DNA of 64,000 bases from Erwinia tracheiphila (GCF_021365465.1 NZ_CP089932.1:2418001-2482000); one strand, 5' to 3'; positions 52,146-63,093 are shown, counted from the first letter of the stretch. Translations and numbers: made by a program. The notes: generated by a model not told the origin, from the letters alone.

Positions 52146-52213
52146 TAAACCTGAATGTCGTTCAGTGCATAACCATGTGCAGATAACGACCAAACATATG
52201 TTTACCCTTCCCT

Positions 52214-53629
52214 TAATGCTGGTCACTTAAGGTGACCAGCAACCTTTTTATCCGGATATTTCCTGCTCTTTACCCTCAACTCTCTCGGGTAACTTCGCTC
52301 TCTTCTACCCGGTAACACAAGCCATTTCGCCTGTTCATACAGGGTTCTCAGTTCTCCCGGCATTTTTCCCGGCGAAGCCCAGGGCAGGGTTATCAGCATC
52401 CGGATTATTTCGCTTATCGCTCCACTGAAGCTCAGCTGGTAAGGCAGGTAATCTCCTTTCAGATGGAACGCCATCTGCACCATCTGATATCGCACCAGGT
52501 TATAAGCCAGCAGTACCCCCCATAGCTCCTGTCTCACCAGCTCCGGCAGGCGACTGCGTAATGTCCACCGGCTGTCCAGCATACCCTGCTTTGCTTCCCG
52601 GTAGCCCAGTTCTGTTTCCCAGCGGTGGCGATATAGCTCGCTGATATCTTTACCCGGATAGCGATTCGGGTCTGTCAGTGACGTCAGCACCTGCCTCTCT
52701 TTACCGTCTACCCTGCGGGTCAGCAGTCTTGCCACCATTTCTTCCGGGACCCCTGGCCATTGCTTCCTGGCTCGTGGACTGGTTTTCAGGCATATCAGTT
52801 CATCTCCACGCCCCAAACGGCGAACCACCTGATACTGTACGTGTTTTTTCAACGGCAACAACCAGTGACGGTGTTCTCCTGCTGTCTGCCAGTGATGAAG
52901 CAGACCCATCGAATAAAATCCCTTATCGAACAGGGTGATACTGTTATTCGGGGTTTTCTCCGTCAGGTGCTCAGCCAGCCGCATTTCACTGACTTTTTCA
53001 CTGTCGAATGCACTGGCGGCGATCAGATGGCTGCTCAGCTCCATCAGACAAACCATTCGCACCTGAGGATAGCCGCCTTCGCCGTACTGGCTGCTGTGTT
53101 TACTGAAGACGGCTCTGTTTTCCGGCGTATCGGCGGTACGCCAGACCACGCCGTCGACAGCAAACAGATTCAGACCGTGCCATTTTGGATGTGCAGCCTG
53201 CTGATTCCAGTGCTGCTGTGTGATATCAAAAAGCTCCCGCACTGCATTTTCACCCAGAGTCTTACGGCGCTGAATGACAGCGCTGCGTGCGGTAAAAGGA
53301 GCTCCGGTCCGGTCAGTAATATCCATCAGATTGACGATTTCGGTCATCGGATGATCGCAAAAAATGGACATCCCAACGACAAGCCAAATCATGGATTCGA
53401 GGGAAAGTTTACGTTTACGCAAAGTAACGGTATCGGTCAGGGTGAGCGCCTGCTGAATAAGCTCGGGAGGAATAAGGTCGGCGAGACTACGGGCGCGCTC
53501 AGGAGTGGCGGCATTGATGATGCCGAGGGCCTGGGAAAGTTCCATTTAAAAAGGGTTCCATGATGAACATAGAACCCTTTTTACCGCATAAACCGGATCG
53601 GTCAACCGATCCTTAAATGATCGGCATTA
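52214..53629 (-). mobile_element. IS4-family element, copy 3
   Basis: 1416 bp, 10-bp target repeat ACCCTTCCCT (52204-52213, 53630-53639). Inserted ~70 bp beyond the dif-like site. Confidence 0.95.
52223..53545 (-). CDS. IS4-family transposase
   Basis: 440 residues, intact frame. Differs from copy 1 by a few residues, including [14 protein letters not shown] (Thr for Ile) inside the Y-R-E-K signature; the signature residues themselves are unchanged. Confidence 0.94.
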   Translation of the reverse strand: MELSQALGIINAATPERARSLADLIPPELIQQALTLTDTVTLRKRKLSLESMIWLVVGMSIFCDHPMTEIVNLMDITDRTGAPFTARSAVIQRRKTLGENAVRELFDITQQHWNQQAAHPKWHGLNLFAVDGVVWRTADTPENRAVFSKHSSQYGEGGYPQVRMVCLMELSSHLIAASAFDSEKVSEMRLAEHLTEKTPNNSITLFDKGFYSMGLLHHWQTAGEHRHWLLPLKKHVQYQVVRRLGRGDELICLKTSPRARKQWPGVPEEMVARLLTRRVDGKERQVLTSLTDPNRYPGKDISELYRHRWETELGYREAKQGMLDSRWTLRSRLPELVRQELWGVLLAYNLVRYQMVQMAFHLKGDYLPYQLSFSGAISEIIRMLITLPWASPGKMPGELRTLYEQAKWLVLPGRRERSYPRELRVKSRKYPDKKVAGHLK

Positions 53630-53668
53630 ACCCTTCCCTCATCTTTTTCTTGTAAGACATTAAGACTC

Positions 53669-54345
53669 TGTCCCAAAAGGCGTTATCGTATAATGCATCC
53701 CGGTCATATCTGAGGACAAAGTATGGCAGGCGGTAAAGGGCAGATTAGCGATGAACTCCGGGACAAAATCGCTCCGCTTATCCCGGAACACAAAACCCGC
53801 CATCCTCCGGGTACACGCCGAAAACGTGTTGATAATCGGGCCGCAATGAACGCCATTTTCTTCGTCCTCAGCACAGCCTGTCAGTGGAATGCACTCAATG
53901 CCACCGGGATAGGTTCATCAGCTTCTGCGCCCCGGCGCTTCAAGGAACGGAGAGGCGCAGGTGTCTTCGGGCGTTTCTGGCAGAACGGATCACTGGCCTG
54001 TGAGCACCCGGACGGCACGGACTGCTCATGGTTGTCGAGCGCAGTCTGATGACAGATGCCGGCGGGCTTCCTCTGCCACGGGTCGTCGCAGCAGCAGACA
54101 GGCATGACATCAAACTGGTGGCGGACACACCCGGTGCTCTTCAGACGGGGCGTCCGGGGTAAAAAAACGGACCCTGCCCGGACAAAGGCGACGAAGCGCC
54201 CGGGCAAAACAGACCGGTTGAGCCGTCGTGACGAGCCTTATATCCCGCCCCGTAAAGAGGAATGAGATGCCAGTAAAACCACGAACTTCAGTGCCCGTCG
54301 CCGGACCCTGACCCGACGGGGAAAGACGACTGAGAATTACGGGAG
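53669..54345 (+). mobile_element. IS5-family remnant
   Basis: Left part GACTCTGTCCCAAAAGG, transposase start at 53723 (MAGGKGQISDELRDKIAPLIPEHKTRHPPGTRRKRVDNRAAMNAIFFVLSTACQWNALN), then frameshifts. Ends around the repeated stretch CGTCGTGACGAGCCTTATATCCC also found near 38531. Related to 38097-38700. Confidence 0.72.
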
Positions 54346-54365
54346 TCTGTTGCCTGTCCTGCCGC

Positions 54366-55385
54366 TCAGATAAGCTTCGCATGACATAATTCTGATTTGA
54401 AATAGGCGTAATACACGGGCGCAGCCACAACACCCGTCAGACCGAAGGCTGATTCAAATACCAGCATTGCCAGCAGTATTTCCCACGTTTTGGCATTAAT
54501 TCGGGTACCGAAAATTCTGGCATTGATAAAATATTCAAGTTTGTGCACCAGAATAAGAAATATTAGCGCTATAGATGCCGCTTCAAGTGATATTGAGAGG
54601 CCAATTAGTACTATGATCGTGTTAGAAATAAGATTGCCAATAACAGGCAGAAGTCCGGCAATAAATGTCACCGCCACAATTGTCTTTGCAAACGGGAAAT
54701 GCAGATTGAACAAGGGTAAAATGCCGAATAAAAAGCCTGCGCTGAGTACGGTATTTACCAGAGATATTTTAATTTGGGCAAAAACCACATCATGAAAAGA
54801 TGCGGCAAGCCTGCTGAGTCGCTCAAGCAATTCATGCTTTAATGGCGCATTATGTTGGTCGCTACCGCTAACACGTAATGAAATAATCGCACCAAGCAAC
54901 ATGCCAATAAGCATAGTTGCAAAAGTATGGGCTGCACTTTTTCCAAACGTTTGCACCACCACCAGATGCTCCCGCAACCACATTACCAACTGATGCTGTA
55001 ATTCATCGATATCTGCTGGCAAATAGCGTGTGATTACAGGGGATAACGTTCGTTGAGCGTCTTCAAGTAGCTTGCTTGCCGCGGCGTGAAACGCCGCAGG
55101 ATTTTGAAAGTCATTAAGCAAAAAGCCGATAACTTTGGTTATTCCTAAAACTAGCGATACCACCACTAACAAAGTAAGAAAGAAAATGATAATCCAACGT
55201 GCCAGCGGTCCTTTAACCCACTTTTCAACCCAGGGAGTCAGAGCAAGAATGGTTTCATAAACGATAAAGCCTGCCAAAAAACATGGTAGCAGTCGCAGAG
55301 GAAAGATTGAAAATAAGGCAAGAGCAATTAATAAATAACTGGTCAACTCACAAACCCGTTGCCTGTTGAGCGATTGTAGCGACAT
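54366..55385 (-). CDS. AI-2E/PerM-family membrane permease
   Basis: 339 residues with about seven membrane helices. UPF0118/AI-2E exporter family (relatives: YdiK, TqsA, PerM). Features: two N-terminal helices, a long soluble stretch (residues ~90-145), the conserved core FAKTIVAVTFIAGLLPVIGNLISNTIIVLIGLS, and the ending GLTGVVAAPVYYAYFKSEL. Transported substrate unknown. Stands alone between IS debris. Confidence 0.85.
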   Translation of the reverse strand: MSLQSLNRQRVCELTSYLLIALALFSIFPLRLLPCFLAGFIVYETILALTPWVEKWVKGPLARWIIIFFLTLLVVVSLVLGITKVIGFLLNDFQNPAAFHAAASKLLEDAQRTLSPVITRYLPADIDELQHQLVMWLREHLVVVQTFGKSAAHTFATMLIGMLLGAIISLRVSGSDQHNAPLKHELLERLSRLAASFHDVVFAQIKISLVNTVLSAGFLFGILPLFNLHFPFAKTIVAVTFIAGLLPVIGNLISNTIIVLIGLSISLEAASIALIFLILVHKLEYFINARIFGTRINAKTWEILLAMLVFESAFGLTGVVAAPVYYAYFKSELCHAKLI

Positions 55386-55516
55386 GACATTTCCTGACCG
55401 AGAAGTAAAAACGCATTGTAATTCATAGTGTACTCATTGCGAGGCTCTTTTTAGCATCCGCAGCAGAATCATTTAACGATTACCCTGCCCTGCATCCGTC
55501 GTCAGATGGCGCAGCG

Positions 55517-55709
55517 TCAGGATGATAAAGTCATACAAGACACATTTTGTTGGAAAAAATGATTAAACATGATTGCCGGGCGGACGTTTAAGGCCATCAA
55601 CAACATGTCTGGAATTGCCGTTGCTCCGGGAGGCTTGCCAAACTGTCGCTTGAAGCTGCGATTGTAAGATTGCTGTGAATCGAAACCGAATGAAATTGCT
55701 ACATCAATT
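55517..55709 (-). pseudogene. AraC-family regulator, C-terminal fragment
   Basis: Remaining residues IDVAISFGFDSQQSYNRSFKRQFGKPPGATA are the second HTH of an AraC/XylS-type regulator. The gene is cut at ~55710 by an IS256-family end. Continues NHFFQQNVSCMTLSS to its stop. Confidence 0.78.
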
Positions 55710-55778
55710 GTACATAGATTTGTGTAATTGCCTGATTTTGATATGTTCAATCCAGCATCAAAAGCAGGTTAATTTATG

Positions 55779-56979
55779 TGTATTAGTCGCGACTTGATCT
55801 GACACTGGACCTTGAAAGGTTGAGAGTTACCGGTTTTGATATGGGTGTCTAATCCTTAAACAAAACGCGAGGTAACTCTCATGATTCATACTAACAATCC
55901 CATCATCAAACACAAAGCCGGCCTGCTCAATCTCGCCGAAGAACTCGGTAACGTATCAAAAGCCTGCAAGATCATGGGCGTGTCACGCGACACGTTTTAC
56001 CGTTATCAGGAACTGGCTGCTGAAGGCGGCATCGATGCGCTGATTAACCAGAACCGCCGCGTCCCCAACCTGAAGAACCGCGCCGACGAAGCCACTGAAC
56101 GCGCTGTTGTTGAATATGCCGTTGAGTTCCCGGCCCACGGGCAACACCGGACCAGTAATGAGCTGCGTAAAAAAGGCGTGTTTATCTCCGGTAGCGGCGT
56201 GCGCTCCATCTGGCAACGGCACGACCTGGAGAACTTCCGTAAACGCCTGAAGGCACTTGAGGAAAAGGTCGCCAGAGAAGGCATCGTGCTTACCGACGCT
56301 CAAATCGCAGCGCTGGAGAAGAAGGCCCACGATGACGAGGCCAGCGGAGAAATCGAAACTGCTCACCCGGGTTATCTCGGGTCGCAGGACACCTTCTACG
56401 TGGGCAATCTGAAAGGTGTGGGTCGTATCTACCAGCAGACGTTCGTGGATACGTACTCGAAAGTGGCACACTGCAAGCTGTATACGAGTAAAACGCCGAT
56501 CACCGCCGCAGACCTGCTCAATGATCGCGTACTGCCGTTCTACGAGGCTCAGGGACTGCCGATGCTGAGGATCCTGACCGACAGGGGAACGGAGTACTGT
56601 GGTAAGGTGGAGCAGCATGATTACCAGCTGTATCTGGCCATCAACGATATCGACCATACAAAAACGAAGGCGATGTCTCCGCAGACGAACGGCATCTGCG
56701 AGCGCTTCCATAAAACTATTTTGCAGGATTTTTATCAGGTTACGTTCCGTAAGAAGTTATACGAAGACCTGGAGAGCCTGCAAACGGATCTGGACAACGG
56801 GTTGTGGCATTACAATAATGAGCGAACTCATCAGGGAAAAATGTGCTGCGGGCGTACGCCAATGGCCACGTTACTTGATGGTAAACGAGTCTGGGCAGAA
56901 AAAAATCTGAACCAGATGTAATCTGACAGACACCTGTATAAATAACCGGTAACTGTCAGATCAGGTCTGAGCTAGTACA
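55779..56979 (+). mobile_element. IS481-family element, copy E
   Basis: 1201 bp, 7-bp target repeat ATTTATG (55772-55778, 56980-56986), inserted exactly over the start codon of the IS256 transposase fragment. Confidence 0.96.
55881..56921 (+). CDS. IS481-family transposase
   Basis: 346 residues, DNGLWHY version as in copy B; intact. Confidence 0.95.
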   Translation: MIHTNNPIIKHKAGLLNLAEELGNVSKACKIMGVSRDTFYRYQELAAEGGIDALINQNRRVPNLKNRADEATERAVVEYAVEFPAHGQHRTSNELRKKGVFISGSGVRSIWQRHDLENFRKRLKALEEKVAREGIVLTDAQIAALEKKAHDDEASGEIETAHPGYLGSQDTFYVGNLKGVGRIYQQTFVDTYSKVAHCKLYTSKTPITAADLLNDRVLPFYEAQGLPMLRILTDRGTEYCGKVEQHDYQLYLAINDIDHTKTKAMSPQTNGICERFHKTILQDFYQVTFRKKLYEDLESLQTDLDNGLWHYNNERTHQGKMCCGRTPMATLLDGKRVWAEKNLNQM

Positions 56980-57208
56980 ATTTATGGACGAAAAACAGTC
57001 GCAGGCCCTGACTCACGAACTGGCCAAAAATCTCAAAACCCCTGACGATCTCAGTCAGTTTGAGCGCCTCATGCGCGGTAAACGTACAACAACCCCCCGG
57101 AGACAGGGCTGACATCCCGCCTTTGCATACGGCACTTTCTTCGTGTGCAGGACGGTGCTGAGGTACCTCTTGCCTTCATTATTATCCCATGATGATAATA
57201 ACCGTCGT

Positions 57209-57997
57209 TCAGATAGCATTCTTTTTATGCCAGTAGGCGACGGCACGAACAAAATCTGGCTGCAGCTGACGTTCAACAATAAAGTAGTCACTGAGCTGTT
57301 TTACCACTGCACCTTCCCCCGTCAGCCAGATGAAATAATCCTTTGCTGGTAACGCCAGGTTATTCAGTTCAGTCATCAGTGTCTTCATCCTTTCGCCGTA
57401 CATTGTGCCACTACCCAGCCAGAAAATTTCAATATCAGGTCGTTCACCCAGATAGCAGCGTCCCATGTTCTCTTCAGCAAAAGCGTAGAGCCTGATTGAC
57501 TTTCCCTTCATGGTCTGACAACGGCGCAGAAAAGCAGGTAATCCACTTTCATCGCAAACGTAAAGCTGAAATTGATAGTCGTCCGGAACGATCAGAGAAC
57601 CACGCGGTCCCCCAATGGCCAGCAGATCGCCCGGTCTGGCTTTCACCGCCCAGTCGCTGGCAAGGCCTGATTTATGTATATAGAAATCGACAGTGAGACG
57701 GTCAATGCCATTAAAAAACAGTGGGGTATAATCGCGAGCAGCAGGCCTGGCACCCTCTTTCCACACCACGCCTCCGCCGGTGATCTCGGGCAGGTTACAA
57801 ATACCGGTTTCCGCATCCGGGAAAAACACTTTGATATGGTCGTCGAACCCATGTGAAGCGAAGCCATTCAGCGCATCGCCACCCAGTTCAACACGGTAAA
57901 AACTATTGGCTATGAATGTTTTGGATATCACTTCAACCGGACGAAAATGCAGTTCGTTTCTTACACGGCGTGGTATGTGATCGATTTGTTCAGACAA
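57209..57997 (-). CDS. Siderophore-interacting protein (ferric-siderophore reductase, YqjH/ViuB type)
   Basis: 262 residues. Cytosolic FAD/NAD(P)H-dependent reductase freeing iron from imported siderophores. N-terminal FAD-binding barrel with the signature ARPAARDYTPLFF, DDHIKVFFPD, GPRGSLIVPDDYQFQLYVCDESGLPAF; C-terminal SIP domain with WLTGEGAVVKQLSDYFIVERQ and RAVAYWHKK. Full length. GATAATGACT ~45 bp upstream of the start is a weak Fur-box-like match. No siderophore genes are adjacent. Confidence 0.92.
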   Translation of the reverse strand: MSEQIDHIPRRVRNELHFRPVEVISKTFIANSFYRVELGGDALNGFASHGFDDHIKVFFPDAETGICNLPEITGGGVVWKEGARPAARDYTPLFFNGIDRLTVDFYIHKSGLASDWAVKARPGDLLAIGGPRGSLIVPDDYQFQLYVCDESGLPAFLRRCQTMKGKSIRLYAFAEENMGRCYLGERPDIEIFWLGSGTMYGERMKTLMTELNNLALPAKDYFIWLTGEGAVVKQLSDYFIVERQLQPDFVRAVAYWHKKNAI

Positions 57998-58384
57998 TGT
58001 TATTTTCCTTTTTAAAACTGGGGCGTTTCGCTGAATTCTTGATAATGACTGCTTAGAATATATTTTCGATATAACTTACTCACAAGTCAGCAGCGCAAGT
58101 AATCGAGGCGTCATGTCAAAAATGACACATAATGTTAAAAATCATACCGTCTCTTATCGTTACCGATACAATCCCAGTACCAGACTGAGTATGGCTCCGA
58201 ATATTCCGCTTTATCGCCCGTCCTTATCCTTCGTTTTGATGAAGTCAGTCCCGCTCGGGTTGAAATGCTAATTATTGCTGATGAACTTCCAGTTTATACC
58301 GTTAACTTATTGCTGGTATTGGGTTTTTTAAGCACCTCCCCCCAGTTATAATCAGCCTGCATAATTAATAATGAGGGTATGATC
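57998..58384. other. Intergenic region between SIP and depolymerase-like genes
   Basis: Divergent promoter region. A frame at about 58220-58345 (RFDEVSPARVEMLIIADELPVYTVNLLLVLGFL) looks protein-like but has no start and may be gene debris. GATAATGACTGCTTA near 58042 is a possible Fur site for the minus-strand gene. Confidence 0.4.
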
Positions 58385-60157
58385 ATGACACCAACCGTCC
58401 TGACAGGAAATACGCCAAGCGCAGTCTTCACATTAAAGAATGTTGTTGAATTACGTGCTCATGAGCCGAAAGAACACGGCGAAATTGTCATTTTGTTGGA
58501 ATATAATACAGGCACCATGGCGGGTGGAGGCTTATTTGTTTATGACATGACTGACAGGACCTCCCGTGATGACGGTGGTTATGTGTTCATTACTCGTGGA
58601 GGGAAGCGCTGGCGACGCTACGTAAGCGATCTCAACCATCTGAATATCGTGCATTTTGGTGCCGTTCCCGATGGTAAAACCGACTGCCTTGCAGCCGTAA
58701 CCAGGATGTGGCGCTGGTCACGTATTGTACAGGACGGCGTGCGCATCAATGAGGATATTGGCATCAAATTTCCTGCCGGTCGCTTCTTTATTTCCTCATT
58801 CGATGTTGTGAGTGAATTTCCCACGTGGGATGCCACAAAATTCCGTCTGGTCGGTGAAAACGTTTATTTTGGTTACCACAATAATACCTTCCTGGTATCC
58901 AACAATGACAGCAACTACATGTTCAGAGTGAGAGCTCGATTCGTTGAGATCACCGGACTGGCGATTGACGGGCGCAGCAACGTTAATGGTCAGCGTAACA
59001 GAAAAGGCTTTTATGAAAATACCAACCCCGGAGGTCAGTTTTTACGTGTATCCTGCGTGACATTCGCCAATATGGGGGGGCGTGGCCTGAGCCTGCTGGA
59101 TACCCTCGACTGTAAAATTGACCAGTGGTATGCAAGAGATTGCCATGAAACAGTGGTTTACGCTAAGTGGTCCGATCAGGTTATTGGCGTATGGGACCAT
59201 GTGACTGCGGTAGAACTGAGTAACTTTAATATTCAGAATGGTCGTGAGCACCCGATGATTGACTTGCCGCGTTCAACACAGTCACTTATCTGGAATGGCT
59301 GGATTGAACACACGGAATTCCCCGGCGATATCTCCAACGGCCAGTGGACAATTAACGCGTTAAGTATTGAAAATTGCCAGAACCCACTCAAAGCGCACTA
59401 TTGTCGGATAGTGTCAACGCAACTAAACCTGCAGTCGGGCAGCCGTATAGACACCAGCGATCAGGGTGAAAGATGGCTGAATGAATGGGAAATGGGCCGG
59501 GGGTGGTATGAAAACTATGGCGCGCGTATCGAAGGGTCGCTGAGTTATGACTATATCTCGTCAACTGAGTATATGCATAACGAAAAGGAGAATGGAGCCT
59601 GGTTCTTCCTCGGCCATATGCATATGGAGAGATGGCAGTCGCAGACGTTAATTAAAATAGTGGGCACGTCCGAGTGGGCATCTGTCCCCCCCACTCAGGT
59701 CGACTTTAGTCCCCATACGCCAGAAGGGCGCGCTGACCTGTTTCTGCATAATGTGCAGGGAACAGTAAGGGGATGCTGGTCGTGTGTGGGTTCCTCGCCT
59801 GTTACTCGTGTTCATGTTGAAAAAGCCGGCAACAACAGGGTGAATATATATATTAAGATCAACAAATTTACCTCATGGGCCAAAGCGTTTGTTACCACCA
59901 CCTCGCCAGACCGCTTCAACTCTGGGGTGACCTTCCGCTTCGACAAAAAATATGAGCTGGTAACCGACCAAACTAAGCTAAATGAACTGGAAAATGCGCC
60001 GGTGAACTGTTTCAACCAGACGTGGATGGGAAATGCCCGGGTTGGATTTGGTTACAATAATGATAATGAACTGCTGTTCCGCGGTAGAATTGAGAATAAT
60101 CAACTGATGGTCAGGATTAACGGACAGCGCTTCGGCATTCCGATAAATCGCCTTTAA
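58385..60157 (+). CDS. Phage tailspike-like exopolysaccharide depolymerase
   Basis: 590 residues from the ATG at 58385 (MTPTVLTGNTPSAVF), preceded by GAGGG; ATG 58379 lies too close. The N-terminal module (ELRAHEPKEHGEIVILLEYNTGTMAGGGLFVYDMTDRTSRDDGGYVFITRGGKRWRR...LNHLNIVHFGAVPDGKTDC) is the conserved entry to the parallel beta-helix of podovirus-type tailspikes. A right-handed beta-helix (pectate-lyase superfamily) of ~350 residues and a C-terminal beta domain follow. No signal peptide, and no virion-attachment domain or phage structural genes nearby. Similar proteins degrade amylovoran or colanic-acid-like polymers; the substrate here is unknown. Confidence 0.8.
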   Translation: MTPTVLTGNTPSAVFTLKNVVELRAHEPKEHGEIVILLEYNTGTMAGGGLFVYDMTDRTSRDDGGYVFITRGGKRWRRYVSDLNHLNIVHFGAVPDGKTDCLAAVTRMWRWSRIVQDGVRINEDIGIKFPAGRFFISSFDVVSEFPTWDATKFRLVGENVYFGYHNNTFLVSNNDSNYMFRVRARFVEITGLAIDGRSNVNGQRNRKGFYENTNPGGQFLRVSCVTFANMGGRGLSLLDTLDCKIDQWYARDCHETVVYAKWSDQVIGVWDHVTAVELSNFNIQNGREHPMIDLPRSTQSLIWNGWIEHTEFPGDISNGQWTINALSIENCQNPLKAHYCRIVSTQLNLQSGSRIDTSDQGERWLNEWEMGRGWYENYGARIEGSLSYDYISSTEYMHNEKENGAWFFLGHMHMERWQSQTLIKIVGTSEWASVPPTQVDFSPHTPEGRADLFLHNVQGTVRGCWSCVGSSPVTRVHVEKAGNNRVNIYIKINKFTSWAKAFVTTTSPDRFNSGVTFRFDKKYELVTDQTKLNELENAPVNCFNQTWMGNARVGFGYNNDNELLFRGRIENNQLMVRINGQRFGIPINRL

Positions 60158-60169
60158 CGTGCACTGAGA

Positions 60170-60190
60170 CCCGACGACGCGCCGTCGGGC
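60170..60190 (+). terminator. Hairpin after depolymerase-like gene
   Basis: CCGACG / CGTCGG stem with an ACGCGC loop, 12 bp after the stop; followed by GCTTCC, so the T-tract is weak. Confidence 0.5.
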
Positions 60191-60205
60191 TTCCGCCGTA
60201 AGCCT

Positions 60206-60316
60206 GTACATAGATTTGTGTAATTGCCTGATTTTGATATGTTCAATCCAGCATCAAAAGCAGGTTAATTTATGGACGAAAAACAGTCGCAGGCCCTGGC
60301 TAACGAACTGGCCAAA
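60206..60316 (+). mobile_element. IS256-family left-end fragment
   Basis: Terminal repeat GTACATAGATTTGTGTAATTG and leader up to the first ~14 codons (MDEKQSQALANELAK). It is cut near 60317 by an IS3-family fragment. Confidence 0.85.
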
Positions 60317-60865
<549 letters not shown>

Positions 60866-60876
60866 ACCTTCCAACA

Positions 60877-60970
60877 TGTTCGCACAATGACGTTATATTA
60901 AAGAGGCCGCTGCGGGATTCGATTTTCGCAGCGGCCTCTTTAACATAACGTGTGGCACATTATGCGCACC
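60877..60970 (-). other. attP-like site 2: paired XerCD sites around a hairpin
   Basis: Reverse strand: XerC arm GGTGCGCATAA (60970-60960, perfect), 11-nt centre TGTGCCACACG, XerD arm TTATGTTAAAG (10 of 11 bases as dif). Then the GC stem GGCCGCTGCG / CGCAGCGGCC (60905-60914, 60927-60936). On the plus strand a second, weaker site: TGTTCGCACAA, TGACG, TTATATTAAAG (60877-60903). Uninterrupted copy of the element at 46756, in the opposite orientation. Confidence 0.82.
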
Positions 60971-61004
60971 AATATGACAGATGGAGAAAAACAGTCCTGT
61001 GGAG

Positions 61005-61880
61005 ACTGTAATTAAAATTGTGTAATTGCCTGTTTTTGATATGTTCACTCCAACAATGGAGACAGGCAAATTATGGACGAGAAGAAACTTAAGGCCCTTG
61101 CTGCTGAACTGGCCAAAGGCCTCAAAACTGAGGCCGGCCTTAATCAGTTTTTCCGCATGCTCACGAAGCTGACCGTTGAAACGGCACTCAATGCAGAACT
61201 GACTGACCACCTCGGGCATGAGAAAAATGCCCCTAAAACCAGCACCAATACCCGCAACGGCTACTCTTCGAAAACGCTGCTGTGCGACGACGGTGAAATC
61301 GGGCTAAACACGCCGCGCGACCGGGAAAATACCTTTGAACCTCAGCTGATTAAGAAGAATCAGACGCGTATCGCGCAGATGGACAGCCAGATTTTATCCT
61401 TGTATGCCAAAGGCATGACCACGCGGGAAATCGTCGATACGTTCAAAGAGATGTACGATGCTGATGTGTCACCGGCCCTGATATCAAAAGTCACGGATGC
61501 CGTTAAAGAGCAGGTCGCCGAATGGCAGCGTGATTAACAAAGCGGTGTTCCTGGTGCCGGGCATCAATACCGAAGGCCGGAAAGAGCTTCCGGGGATGTG
61601 GCTGGCTGAAAATGAAGGTGCAAAGTTCTGGCTGAACGTGCTGACGCAACTTAAAAATCGCGGCCTTCAGGACATCCTGATTGCCTGCGTGGATGGCCTG
61701 AAGGGCTTCCCGGATGCGATAAACAGCGTCTATCCGCAGACTCACATCCAGCTGTGCATCATCCACAAAGCGGTCACGGGCAGGCTGAAAACCGTTTATC
61801 AGGCACCAACAGAAGCGGCCGCACGGATGGCGCTGGCTGCGTTCGCCGAAGATTGGGATGACAAATATCCACAAATCAGC
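61005..61880 (+). mobile_element. Second IS256-family type, remnant
   Basis: Leader TGTGTAATTGCCTGTTTTTG and transposase start resemble the other IS256 copies but the protein is clearly different. Internal deletion near 61530 and loss of the 3' part at the IS481 copy G junction. Confidence 0.82.
61073..61880 (+). pseudogene. IS256-family transposase (second type), deleted
   Basis: MDEKKLKALAAELAKGLKTEAGLNQF ... SKVTDAVKEQVAEWQ, then a deletion of about 25 codons and a frame change to GSVINKAVFLVPGINTEGRKELPGMW ... AFAEDWDDKYPQIS, cut by IS481 copy G at 61881. Mutator-type motifs (SLYAKGMTTREI, ACVDGLKGFPDAINSVYPQ) are visible. Confidence 0.85.
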
Positions 61881-63082
61881 TGTACTAGCTCAGACCTGAT
61901 CTGACAGTTACCGGTTATTTATACAGGTGTCTGTCAGATTACATCCGGTTCAGCTCCTTTTCTGCCCAGACCCGTTTTCCATCAAGTAACGTGGCCATTG
62001 GCGTTCGCCCGCAGCACATTTTTCCCTGATGAGTTCGCTCATTATTGTCATGCCATAATCCGTTGTCCGGATCCGTTTGCAGGCTCTCCAGGTCCCCATA
62101 TCACTTCTTGCGGAACGTGACCTGATAAAAATCCTGCAAAATCGTTTTATGGAAGCGCTCGCAGATGCCGTTCGTCTGTGGGGACATCGCCTTCGTTTTC
62201 GTATGGTCGATATCGTTGATGGCCAGATAAAGCTGGTAATCATGCGGCTCCACCTTACCACAGTACTCCGTTCCCCTGTCGGTCAGTATTCTCAGCACCG
62301 ACAGCCCCTGGGCCTCACAGAACGGCAGTACCCGATCATTTAGCAGGTCGGCGGCAGTGATCGGTGTTTTACTCGTATACCGCTTGCAGTGTGCCACTTT
62401 CGGGTACGTATCCACGAACGTCTGCGGGTAGATACGGCCCACCCCTTTCAGATTGCCAACGTAGAAGGTGTCCTGCGACCCGAGATAACCCGGATGAGCC
62501 GTCTCGATTTCGCCGCTGGCCTCATCATCATGCGCCTTTTTTCTCCAGCGCGGCGATTGGGGCACCGGTAAGCACGATGGCTTCTCTGGTGAGCTTTTCC
62601 TCAGGCGCCTTCAGGCGTTTACGGAAGTTCTCCAGGTCGTGTCGTTGCCATATGGCGCGCACGCCGCTGCCGGAGATAAACACGCCTTTTTTACGCAGCT
62701 CATTACTGGTCCGGTGCTGCCCGTGGGCCGGGAACTCAACGGCATATTCAACAACCGCGCGTTCAGTGGCTTCGTCGGCGCGGTTCTTCAGGTTGGGAAC
62801 CCGGCGGTTCTGGTTAACCAGTGCATCGATGCCACCTTCAGCAGCCAGTTCCTGATAACGGTAAAACGTGTCGCGCGACACGCCCATGATCTTGCAGGCT
62901 TTTGATACGTTACCAAGTTCTTCGGCGAGATTGAGCAGGCCGGCTTTGTGTTTGATGATGGGATTGTGAGTATGAAGCATGAGAGTGACCTCGCGTTTTG
63001 TTTAAGGATTAGACACCCATATCAAAACCGGTAACTCTCAACCTTTCAAGGTCCAGTGTCAGATCAAGTCGCGACTAATACA
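61881..63082 (-). mobile_element. IS481-family element, copy G (degenerate, no target repeat)
   Basis: 1202 bp with both typical ends. Left flank AATCAGC and right flank GTTAAAC do not match, unlike the other copies, so the junction was formed or altered by recombination. Joins an IS256 remnant to the second immunity gene. Confidence 0.92.
61939..62980 (-). pseudogene. IS481-family transposase, frameshifted
   Basis: MLHTHNPIIKHKAGLLNLAEELGNVS..., in frame to EKKGA near 62528, then shifted by one base in an A-run (the same site as in copy F). It continues with the DDE core and has another break near 62101. Shares several substitutions with copy F (for example KAPEEKLTREAIVLTGAP), so F and G descend from one variant. 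Confidence 0.9.
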
Positions 63083-63093
63083 GTTAAACTGTT

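Larger units (their letters stand above)
55710..57070 (+). mobile_element. IS256-family 5' fragment split by IS481 copy E
   Basis: Terminal repeat GTACATAGATTTGTGTAATTG at 55710, leader to the ATG, then IS481 copy E, then ~85 bp of transposase 5' end (MDEKQSQALTHELAKNLKTPDDLSQFERL) ending near 57070. The rest of the element is gone. Confidence 0.88.

Noticed and set aside
60890..60945. GC-rich hairpin at the attP-like site as a simple rho-independent terminator
   Set aside because: Although it resembles one, two copies share ~94 bp including Xer arms on both sides, which a terminator does not explain.
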